Assembly: GCA_019233415.1 (NCBI GenBank)
Contig: JAFAMK010000348.1
Coordinates: 1 to 6,322, forward strand
Direction of reading: 5' to 3'
DNA from: Vulcanimicrobiota bacterium
Lineage (GTDB): Bacteria; Vulcanimicrobiota; Vulcanimicrobiia; Vulcanimicrobiales; Vulcanimicrobiaceae
Length of the DNA stretch: 6,322 nt
Both the position numbers and the translations under genes were made by a program. Position 1 is the first letter of the stretch. Every line of letters begins with the position of its first letter. The notes beneath the pieces are model-generated. The model searched no databases. It had not been told where the DNA came from and saw only the letters and a list, made by a program, of their open reading frames with translations. This document shows, one piece after another, positions 1 through 6,076 of the stretch.

Positions 1-8
1 TCGTCTTC

Positions 9-13
9 GGGAG
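9..13 (+). promoter_or_regulatory. Shine-Dalgarno for the Yip1 gene (TTG start)
   Basis: GGGAG lies 8 bases before the TTG at 22, in a purine-rich run (9-16). It is one of the better ribosome-binding sites in the window and decides in favour of the unusual TTG start. Confidence 0.6.
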
Positions 14-21
14 AGACTCCA

Positions 22-768
22 TTGAGCACGTCCCAGCCCGCCGTCGGAAATCGCCCCGGCCTCAGCAACGTGGTCGACATCATCATCGCGCCGAACGCCG
101 CGTTCGCGCGCCTGCGCGAGGTCCCGACCTGGGGCTGGGCGTTCCTCGTCGTCACCCTCCTCGGCATCGCGGGAGGCCTGATGGTGGGGCCTGCGGTCGT
201 TCACGCGCTGCAGATCTCGTTGCCGGCGCAGCTCGCGAGCAACCCGGGCATCATGAAGCTGCCGGCCGATCAGCGCCAGCAGCAGATCGACGGGATCGTC
301 AAATTCTCGACCATGATCGCGCAGTTCTCGTGGGTCTTCGTACCGATCGGCGTCCTGCTGGTCGGGCTGATCCAGGGGCTGATCATGCTGATCTTCAACG
401 CGGCGGCGAAGGGCGACGGCTCGTTCAAGAAATACTTCGCGCTCAGCGTGACGGTCGGGATCGTCGGTTACGGTCTCGGCTCGCTCGCGACCGGGATCAT
501 CGTCCTGCTGCGCGGGTCGAACAGCTTTGAAACATCGGCCGCGATTCAGGGAGTCTTGCCGAGCCTGGCGCTGCTCGCGCCCGGCGCGTCAAAGGTGCTC
601 TCCGGGTTTCTCGGCGCGGTCAACGTGTTCACCATCTGGGCGACTGTGCTGACCGCGTACGGGATGACCACAATCGGTCGCGTCTCGCGCGCCCCCGCCT
701 GGGCCGCGGCGATCACGATGCTGATCATCACGGCGCTCTTCGCGGCCTGGGGCGCGTCCCGCAGTTGA
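22..768 (+). CDS. Yip1-family multispanning inner-membrane protein
   Basis: This 248-residue protein is very hydrophobic and looks like a Yip1-domain membrane protein. A short polar N-terminus (1-16) leads into an amphipathic stretch with the pattern PNAAFARLREVPTW (24-37), typical of the start of bacterial Yip1 domains. About five membrane segments follow, at roughly 36-57, 103-125, 138-164, 194-217 and 225-245. A polar, Gln-rich loop lies at about 68-100. There is no signal peptide or enzymatic motif. The TTG at 22 is chosen because a good Shine-Dalgarno (GGGAG, 9-13) lies 8 bases upstream; the frame stays open to the window edge and an in-frame GTG at 70 is a weaker alternative. Its stop lies two bases before the ATG of the outer-membrane channel gene, so it is probably the first visible cistron of the exporter operon. 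Known analogue: YknW of Bacillus subtilis, a Yip1-family partner of a MacAB-like transporter. A role in assembling or modulating the exporter is inferred. Family call fairly sure, function unproven. Confidence 0.8.
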   Translation: MSTSQPAVGNRPGLSNVVDIIIAPNAAFARLREVPTWGWAFLVVTLLGIAGGLMVGPAVVHALQISLPAQLASNPGIMKLPADQRQQQIDGIVKFSTMIAQFSWVFVPIGVLLVGLIQGLIMLIFNAAAKGDGSFKKYFALSVTVGIVGYGLGSLATGIIVLLRGSNSFETSAAIQGVLPSLALLAPGASKVLSGFLGAVNVFTIWATVLTAYGMTTIGRVSRAPAWAAAITMLIITALFAAWGASRS

Positions 769-770
769 TC

Positions 771-2138
771 ATGCGGCTTCGCCTCGCCGGCGCCGCGCTT
801 GCCGCGGTTGCCATCTTCGGCACGCCCGGAACCGCCGGCGCGGCGACGCCGCTCGACCTTCGCGGTGCGGTGCGCTACGCGCTCGACCACGATCCGGCCG
901 TGCTGACGAAGCGCGCGACGCTCGCGCAGGACGAGTCGGTGTACGCGAAAGACCACGCCTCGGAGTTTCCGACGCTGGCCGGCACGCTGCAGAACCAAGT
1001 CAGCAAGAGCAACGGCGCGAACGGCGGGCAGTTCCAGCAGTTCGGGCTGCAGCAGGCGCAAGTGTTCTCGCAGAACACCGCGCAGGTCGGCTCGACCTGG
1101 ACGCTCTACAACGGGTCGCTCGCGCAGCTGACGGCGCAGCAGGCGTATCGGCAAGTCGAAGGCGCGCGCGACGACGAGAAGCGCGCCGAGCAGCAGCTCG
1201 CGAGCGACGTCGCCGCCTCGTGGTACGGCGCGGTGCAGCAGCGCGAGTCAGTCCGGCTCGGCGAAGGTGACAGCGCCTACCAGCAGCAGCTGCTCGACGC
1301 GGCGCGCGCGCAGGAACGCGTCGGCCGCGTCGCCGGGGTCGACGTGCTGCGCGCGCAGGTCAACGCGCTGCGCAGCCAGGCGAACCTGACGAGCGCGCGC
1401 GCTTCGTACGCGAACGCGCTGGAGTCGCTCGCGCAGCGGATCGGCGCGCCGCCCGACACCGCGTTCGCGCTCCCCGCCGTGCTGCCCGAGCCGGCGCTTC
1501 CGAAAGCCCCCGTCGACGCGCTCGTCGCCGTGGCCGTCGCCGCGCGCACCGACGTCGCAAGCGCGAAGGCGCAGGTCGCCGTCGCGCAGCTTGCCGACGC
1601 GGTGATCGAGTCCGACCGCCGTCCGGTGCTCACGCTGAGCGGGTCGTTCGGGCACAGCGAGACGCCCGCGACGACGCAGGTTCTCGGCTTCTCCTCCTCG
1701 CCGGTGCGTCCCGGCTTCTGGCAGATCGGCGCGACCGAGACGTTCACCGTCCCGTTCATCGAGTACGGCGCGCGCCGCGCCGCACACCGCGCCGCGCACG
1801 CGCAGCTCGACGCCGCTCTCGCGACGCTGGCGTCCGCCGAGTCCGGCGTCGCGGTCGACGTGCGGCAGGCGCTGCGCGGCGTGCAGACCGCGAACGCCAA
1901 CCTGCTGACCTCGCGCGAAGCCGACCGGCTCGGCGCGGAGTCGGCGCGTGTCGCGCAGCTGCAGTACCGCAACGGCCTGATCTCGCTGACCGACGCGACC
2001 CAGGCCGAGCAGAGCGCGCTCTCGGCCGCGAACGACCTCGTCGTCGCCCGCGTCAACTACCTCAACGCGCTCGTCCACCTGCGCACGTCGGTCGGCACCG
2101 CCGACCCGCTCGCCGTCGTCGAACCGGGGGCCCCGTGA
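771..2138 (+). CDS. TolC-family outer-membrane efflux channel
   Basis: A 455-residue outer-membrane factor, close to the usual 430-490 residues. Residues 1-24 form a Sec signal peptide (basic MRLR, Ala-rich core, AGA cleavage site before ATPLDL). The mature protein shows the two repeats of the OEP fold (about 28-225 and 245-440). Each has beta-strand segments for the barrel (near 68-80 and 105-118; near 286-298 and 318-333) and long Ala/Gln-rich helices for the periplasmic tunnel. The helix-turn signatures at the adaptor-facing tip are present in both repeats: VGRVAGVDVL (184-193) and YRNGLISLTDA (399-409). There is no cysteine at all, so it is not a lipoprotein like OprM or NodT. The ATG at 771 is preferred because it begins the signal peptide. 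A TTG at 765, overlapping the upstream stop as TTGA, would add two residues; neither has a convincing ribosome-binding site. The stop overlaps the adaptor start. It should form the trimeric exit duct for the adaptor and ABC pump encoded next. Confidence 0.93.
   Translation: MRLRLAGAALAAVAIFGTPGTAGAATPLDLRGAVRYALDHDPAVLTKRATLAQDESVYAKDHASEFPTLAGTLQNQVSKSNGANGGQFQQFGLQQAQVFSQNTAQVGSTWTLYNGSLAQLTAQQAYRQVEGARDDEKRAEQQLASDVAASWYGAVQQRESVRLGEGDSAYQQQLLDAARAQERVGRVAGVDVLRAQVNALRSQANLTSARASYANALESLAQRIGAPPDTAFALPAVLPEPALPKAPVDALVAVAVAARTDVASAKAQVAVAQLADAVIESDRRPVLTLSGSFGHSETPATTQVLGFSSSPVRPGFWQIGATETFTVPFIEYGARRAAHRAAHAQLDAALATLASAESGVAVDVRQALRGVQTANANLLTSREADRLGAESARVAQLQYRNGLISLTDATQAEQSALSAANDLVVARVNYLNALVHLRTSVGTADPLAVVEPGAP
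2135..2138 (+). promoter_or_regulatory. GTGA start/stop overlap coupling channel and adaptor translation
   Basis: The GTG start of the adaptor (2135-2137) overlaps the TGA stop of the channel gene (2136-2138). A GGGGG run at 2126-2130 sits only 4 bases from the start, tight for a Shine-Dalgarno, so re-initiation by the terminating ribosome is likely. Confidence 0.55.
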
Positions 2139-3679
2139 ACCGTCGCCGCAACATCCTCATCCTGATCGCCGGACTCGTCGTCATCGTCGTGGTCGGCGCG
2201 GTGATGGCCCGGCCGCAAGGCAAGGCGACGACGGTCGGCGTCGTCACCGCCGCGTACACGCACTTTCAGACGAAGCTGCCCGAGACGGGCTACGTGCAGC
2301 GCCCCGAGACGACCACGCTCACGGCGCTCGTCAGCGGCAACGTCGGGCAAATCTACGTTCGCCCCGGCCAGCACGTCAGCGCGGGCCAGCTGCTCGCAAC
2401 GATCGACAACCCGCAGCTCGTCGACGCCGAGATCACCGCGCGCGCCGCGTACGAGGCCGCGCAAGGCAAGGCGCGGAGCGCCGAGCAGACGAACGCGACG
2501 CTCCCCGCCTCGAACCGCTCCGCGGTCGTGCAGGCCGAAGCGTCGCTCGAACAGGCGCGCTTCTCGCTCAATCAGGCGATCCAGGACCAGCGCGCGGGCG
2601 CGCAGTCGGGGCTCGGCTACGGCGGGACCTCCGCCGCGCAGCAGCGCGCCGCCGCCGACGCGACCGTCGCGCAGCGCGCGACCGACCTGAGCGAGGCGCG
2701 CCGCATCGCCGACGCCGACCGCGACCTCTTCGCGCAGAAGGCGATCGCGCGGAACACGCTCGACCAGGACGTGGCGAAGCTCGCGCAGGCGCAGGTCGCC
2801 TACGACCAGGCGAAACGCGACCGCGACGAGACGTACGCGCAGATCACGCGCCAGTCGCCGGTCCTCGCCGACCGCGTGCGCGCCGAGCGCGACGCCGTCA
2901 CGCAGGCCGAAGCCGCGCTCGCCTCGGCGCAGGCGAACGCCGCACAGGACAAGAGCGGCGACGTGCAAGCCGCGCTCGGCGACGCGCAGAAGGCAGCCGA
3001 AGACATGCGCTACGCCGCCGACCAGGTCGCGCGGCTGCGGATCGTCGCGCCATACGCCGGGGTCGTGCAGACGATTGCGACCGAGACGGCCGACACGCTT
3101 CGCCCGCTCCAGCCGGGCGACGCGGTGACGAGCGGCCAGGCGATCGCGACGATCTCCGCCGACACCGGCTTCGTCGTGCGCGCGCGCGTCGACGAGCAGG
3201 ACATCGCGAACGTGCGCGTCGGCGAACGTGCCGTGATCTCCGGCGAGGACCTCGGGACGACGACGCTTCCCGGCCACGTCGTGCTGATCGGCGCGGTCGC
3301 GCAGAAGAGCGACGACCCGTCGAACACGGCGCGGCAGATCACGACGACGATCGCGCTCGACCACACGGTTCCGTACCTGCGCGACGGGATGAGCGTCGAC
3401 GTCGACATCGTCACCGAAGACCGCGCGCACGTCCTGGCACTCCCGGCCGACGCGATCCGGCACGACGCCGGCAACAAGCCGTTCGTCCTCGTCGTCGCCA
3501 ACGGCCGCACGGCGAAGCGCAGCGTGAAGCTCGGCGCGACCAGCGACACGCAAGCGCTCGTGCTGAGCGGTCTCAAGGTGGGCGAGACGGTCGTCGGCGA
3601 GCGCAACCCCGGGATCGTCGATGCGATGCGCGTCGCGCCGACGGCGATGCCGACGACGAGCCCCTCGCCACACCCGTGA
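2135..3679 (+). CDS. Periplasmic adaptor (membrane fusion protein), MacA/HlyD type with long hairpin
   Basis: This 514-residue adaptor links the inner-membrane pump to the TolC-like channel. Residues 1-6 are basic and 7-24 form one membrane anchor, without a lipobox cysteine. The first half of the lipoyl (barrel-sandwich) domain is at 61-95, with the G-x-V-x-x-I-x-V-x-x-G-x-x-V pattern. Residues 96-300 are Ala/Gln/Arg-rich helix, the coiled-coil hairpin. Its turn is near 195-208 (LFAQKAIARNTLDQD), with a Gly-rich break at 154-165. The lipoyl fold is completed at 302-345 (IVAPYAGVV, then a GDAVTSGQAIATI segment). A beta-barrel (346-430) and membrane-proximal domain (430-500) follow. The Pro/Ser/Thr tail (501-514) looks disordered. 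The protein is about 140 residues longer than E. coli MacA, nearly all in the hairpin. The GTG start forms a GTGA overlap with the channel stop, and the anchor follows it immediately. It could also be called an RND-type adaptor by homology tools, but no RND pump is present and the neighbours are ABC permeases. Confidence 0.93.
   Translation: MNRRRNILILIAGLVVIVVVGAVMARPQGKATTVGVVTAAYTHFQTKLPETGYVQRPETTTLTALVSGNVGQIYVRPGQHVSAGQLLATIDNPQLVDAEITARAAYEAAQGKARSAEQTNATLPASNRSAVVQAEASLEQARFSLNQAIQDQRAGAQSGLGYGGTSAAQQRAAADATVAQRATDLSEARRIADADRDLFAQKAIARNTLDQDVAKLAQAQVAYDQAKRDRDETYAQITRQSPVLADRVRAERDAVTQAEAALASAQANAAQDKSGDVQAALGDAQKAAEDMRYAADQVARLRIVAPYAGVVQTIATETADTLRPLQPGDAVTSGQAIATISADTGFVVRARVDEQDIANVRVGERAVISGEDLGTTTLPGHVVLIGAVAQKSDDPSNTARQITTTIALDHTVPYLRDGMSVDVDIVTEDRAHVLALPADAIRHDAGNKPFVLVVANGRTAKRSVKLGATSDTQALVLSGLKVGETVVGERNPGIVDAMRVAPTAMPTTSPSPHP
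3676..3679 (+). promoter_or_regulatory. GTGA start/stop overlap coupling adaptor and permease 1 translation
   Basis: The GTG of permease 1 (3676-3678) overlaps the TGA of the adaptor (3677-3679). The 20 bases upstream hold no convincing purine-rich ribosome-binding site, so permease 1 probably depends on ribosomes finishing the adaptor. Confidence 0.55.
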
Positions 3680-4872
3680 TCGCGCGGCTGGGCGACTACC
3701 TCGGTGAGGCGTTCGGCGCGATCTGGCGCAACCGCACGCGCTCGATCCTGACCATGCTCGGGATGATCATCGGCACGTCGTCGATCATCGCGGTGCTCGG
3801 GATCAGCCGCGCCGCGTCGGGCGGGATCACCGGGACGCTGAACTCGTTCGGCGATCAGGGGATCTCGATCGCGCCCGACAACAACCAGGAAGACCCGCAG
3901 AGCGCCGCGATCCAGTACCGCGACGCGCGCACGGTCCAGAACGACGTCGGCTCGTACCTCGCCCACGTCGAGCCGAACTACCAGCGCAACATGGCGATGC
4001 GCGCGAACGGCGTCACGTCGACGTCGATCGCGATCTCCGACAGCGACTACCACAACGACACGCTCGTCATGCGCGAAGGGCGGCGCTTCAATGCCGACGA
4101 CGTCGCGAGCGGCGCGCACGTCTGCAACCTCACCTCGCAGCTCGCCGACAAGCTGTTCAAGAACGGTCCGGCCGACGGCCAGACCGTCGAGGTCGGCGGG
4201 ATTCGCTGCCGGGTCATCGGCGTCTACGCCGAGCTGAAGGGCGGGCTGTTCAACTCGGCCGGCGGGAACGAGCTGCTGTTCTTGCCCTACACGACGTTCC
4301 ACCAGATCGCGCCGGGGCCGGTCGACTCGCTGACGCTCTACGCCGCGCCCGGCGTGAGCGTCGGCCAAGTCTCGGACGTCGTCTATCCGGTGCTGCAGCG
4401 TCTGCACGGCCCGCGCTCGCTCTACGTCACGACCGACAACCAGGGCCAGCTGCAGGCGTTCAACTCCGTCCTCAGCGTGATCGCTGTCGGGTTGACCGGG
4501 ATCGGCGGCGTCGCGCTGCTCGTCGCTGGGATCGGGATCATGAACATCATGCTGGTCTCGGTCACCGAGCGCACGCGCGAGATCGGGCTGCGCAAGGCGA
4601 TCGGCGCGCGCCGCCTCGACGTCATGCTCCAGTTTCTGCTCGAAGCGATCCTACTCTCGTTCATGGGCGGCGGCGTCGGAACCGTGCTCGGCTTTCTCGC
4701 GACCGTCGCGGCGTACACGTCGGTCGAGGCGCTGGTCGGTCCCGCGCCGATTCCGTACCTGCTCATCATCTCGGTCTCCGTCGGCTTCTCGACGCTCGTC
4801 GGCTGCGTGTTCGGCACGTACCCCGCGTGGCGCGCGGCGCAGATGGACCCGATCATGGCGCTGAGGACCTGA
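3676..4872 (+). CDS. ABC transporter permease, MacB/FtsX type (permease 1)
   Basis: A 398-residue MacB-like permease without its own ATPase domain. Membrane segment 1 is at about 24-44, after a basic RNRTRSILTMLGMIIG stretch typical of the family. A large periplasmic core domain (about 45-262) corresponds to the MacB_PCD fold. Three further membrane segments lie near 264-290, 318-345 and 361-383 and form the FtsX domain. The cytoplasmic signature ERTREIGLRKAIGA is at 298-311 and the C-terminal TYPAWRAAQMDPIMALR at 381-397; both are hallmarks of MacB/LolC-type subunits. Cys150 and Cys178 are both in the periplasmic domain, 28 residues apart. The GTG start overlaps the adaptor stop as GTGA and has no clear ribosome-binding site, so coupling is likely. 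Permease 2 follows after one base. By family knowledge such subunits dimerise and convert ATP hydrolysis in the cytoplasm into periplasmic movements that push substrate into the adaptor-channel duct. Confidence 0.92.
   Translation: MIARLGDYLGEAFGAIWRNRTRSILTMLGMIIGTSSIIAVLGISRAASGGITGTLNSFGDQGISIAPDNNQEDPQSAAIQYRDARTVQNDVGSYLAHVEPNYQRNMAMRANGVTSTSIAISDSDYHNDTLVMREGRRFNADDVASGAHVCNLTSQLADKLFKNGPADGQTVEVGGIRCRVIGVYAELKGGLFNSAGGNELLFLPYTTFHQIAPGPVDSLTLYAAPGVSVGQVSDVVYPVLQRLHGPRSLYVTTDNQGQLQAFNSVLSVIAVGLTGIGGVALLVAGIGIMNIMLVSVTERTREIGLRKAIGARRLDVMLQFLLEAILLSFMGGGVGTVLGFLATVAAYTSVEALVGPAPIPYLLIISVSVGFSTLVGCVFGTYPAWRAAQMDPIMALRT
4565..4608 (+). repeat. 44-base perfect direct repeat, copy 1 (in permease 1)
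   Basis: Identical base for base to 5760-5803. It encodes the ERTREIGLRKAIGA signature after membrane segment 2. It is paralogous coding sequence, not a mobile element. Confidence 0.85.
4810..4835 (+). repeat. 26-base perfect direct repeat, copy 1 (in permease 1)
   Basis: Identical to 6011-6036. It encodes the FGTYPAWRA motif at the end of the last membrane segment. Confidence 0.8.
4863..4867 (+). promoter_or_regulatory. Shine-Dalgarno for permease 2 (GTG start)
   Basis: GAGGA inside the last codons of permease 1 lies 6 bases before the GTG at 4874. It supports that start and gives permease 2 its own initiation site despite the 1-base gap. Confidence 0.55.
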
Positions 4873-4873
4873 C

Positions 4874-6076
4874 GTGCGGCTCACGCAATACTTCACCGAA
4901 GCGTTCGGCATCCTCGCCGCCAACCGCATCCGCACGATCCTCACCGCGCTCGGCCTGGTCATCGGCGTCGCGGCGGTGATCGCGATTCAGGTGCTCGGCG
5001 CCGGGATGGCCGGCGCGGTGAGCGGAATCCTCGGCGCGGTCAGCGACCGCACGTTCGTCGTGCTGCCGAACACGCGCCAGACCGACTTCATCCGCGCGTC
5101 GATTCGCCTGAGCGACCTGCAGCGGGCGAAGGACAACGTCCCGAACGTGATCGACGCGATGCCGGCCGGCGGCCAGTCGCTGCGCGCGAGCTACGGCCAC
5201 ACGCGGCGCCGGATCAGCCTCGGCGGCGTCGCCGACGAGCGCTTCGCGACCGCGACCCCGATCCGCTACGGCCGCAAGATCGGCCTGGACGACGTCGCCG
5301 GCGCGCGCCACGTCTGCGTCCTCTCCGACCGCGCGTACACGAAGCTCGGCATCGAAGGTGATCCCACCGGAACGTCGCTGCGCGTCGGCGACAAGCGCTA
5401 CGTGATCATCGGCGTCCTCGGAACCGACAAAGCCGGCATCCTGCCGATCTCGGTCAACCAGGACGTGACAATCCCGTACACGACCTACGAGACCGAGTAC
5501 GCGCGCGGGCACGCGATCGTGTTCGCGCGCGTCCTCATGGACGACCCCTCGAAGGTCGACCGCACCGAGCAGGACATGACCGACTGGCTCAAGCGAATCA
5601 AAGGCGGGCGCGTCGAGTACCAGACGTTCGACCGCAAGTCGTTCACGAAGGCGGTCGACGGCATCTTCTCCGCGATCACCGTCGTTGTCGCGCTGATCGG
5701 CGCGGTTTCGCTCGTCGTCGCCGGGATCGGCATCCTCAACATCATGCTGGTCAGCGTCGCCGAGCGCACGCGCGAGATCGGGCTGCGCAAGGCGATCGGC
5801 GCGACGCGCTTCCAGGTGCTGCTGCAGTTCTTCATCGAGGCACTCGCGCTCTCGGGGTTCGGCTGCCTCATCGGCCTGTTGATCGGCGTCGCGCTCGGCG
5901 GGCTCGTCAACGGCCTCGCGATCGTGAAGATCTCCGGCGTCGTTCCGCCGATCCCGTGGCTGCGCAGCATCGCGATCGCGACCGGGTTCGCGACCGTCGT
6001 CACGCTCGCATTCGGCACGTACCCCGCGTGGCGCGCCGCAACGCTCGATCCCATCGAGGCCCTTCGCTATGAATAG
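4874..6076 (+). CDS. ABC transporter permease, MacB/FtsX type (permease 2)
   Basis: A 400-residue paralogue of permease 1 with the same plan. Membrane segment 1 is at about 22-42, the periplasmic MacB_PCD-like domain at about 43-262, and membrane segments 2-4 near 265-293, 317-345 and 362-385. ERTREIGLRKAIGA is at 297-310, and TYPAWRAATLDPIEALRYE ends the protein at 382-400, almost the family consensus. The membrane half is much closer to permease 1 than the periplasmic half: residues 45-260 share little beyond short motifs such as HVC and IPYTTY/LPYTTF. Divergence there fits two subunits with different periplasmic roles. Cys148 aligns with Cys150 of permease 1, but the second periplasmic cysteine is absent. 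Start: GTG at 4874, one base after the upstream stop, with GAGGA 6 bases ahead. The stop lies inside the ATPase gene. A heterodimer with permease 1 is the simplest reading; two homodimers sharing one ATPase cannot be excluded. Confidence 0.92.
   Translation: MRLTQYFTEAFGILAANRIRTILTALGLVIGVAAVIAIQVLGAGMAGAVSGILGAVSDRTFVVLPNTRQTDFIRASIRLSDLQRAKDNVPNVIDAMPAGGQSLRASYGHTRRRISLGGVADERFATATPIRYGRKIGLDDVAGARHVCVLSDRAYTKLGIEGDPTGTSLRVGDKRYVIIGVLGTDKAGILPISVNQDVTIPYTTYETEYARGHAIVFARVLMDDPSKVDRTEQDMTDWLKRIKGGRVEYQTFDRKSFTKAVDGIFSAITVVVALIGAVSLVVAGIGILNIMLVSVAERTREIGLRKAIGATRFQVLLQFFIEALALSGFGCLIGLLIGVALGGLVNGLAIVKISGVVPPIPWLRSIAIATGFATVVTLAFGTYPAWRAATLDPIEALRYE
5760..5803 (+). repeat. 44-base perfect direct repeat, copy 2 (in permease 2)
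   Basis: Second copy of 4565-4608, offset 1195 bases, at the same position of the homologous protein and in the same codon phase. Confidence 0.85.
6011..6036 (+). repeat. 26-base perfect direct repeat, copy 2 (in permease 2)
   Basis: Second copy of 4810-4835, at the equivalent C-terminal position of permease 2. Confidence 0.8.
6056..6059 (+). promoter_or_regulatory. Shine-Dalgarno for the ATPase gene
   Basis: GAGG in the final codons of permease 2 lies 9 bases before the ATG at 6069, which fits that start and the 8-base overlap. Confidence 0.5.

Noticed and set aside
1..21. Search for a promoter or terminator before the first gene
   Set aside because: Only 21 bases are available and they hold just the ribosome-binding site; no -10/-35 pair or hairpin can be assessed.
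1248..2078. Reverse-strand open frames opposite the TolC-like gene
   Set aside because: Two overlapping antisense frames in the same region both look like GC-driven artefacts; the TolC repeats on the + strand are convincing.
2127..2134. GGGGCCCC palindrome just before the adaptor start, considered as a hairpin or operator
   Set aside because: A perfect palindrome without a loop cannot form a hairpin, and runs of G and C are common in this composition. It is explained by Pro/Gly codons at the end of the channel gene.
2057..3673. Long reverse-strand open frame (538 codons) opposite the adaptor gene
   Set aside because: Its translation is Arg/Asp/Val-rich with no recognisable domain. It is the expected antisense shadow of GC-rich coding DNA, and the + strand adaptor has a full domain architecture.
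2135..3679. Reading the adaptor as part of an RND (AcrAB-like) pump
   Set aside because: No RND transporter of about 1000 residues is present; the immediate partners are MacB-type permeases and an ABC ATPase.
3010..4407. Reverse-strand open frame (465 codons) spanning the adaptor/permease 1 junction
   Set aside because: It crosses two confident genes and its translation has the same shadow composition without domains.
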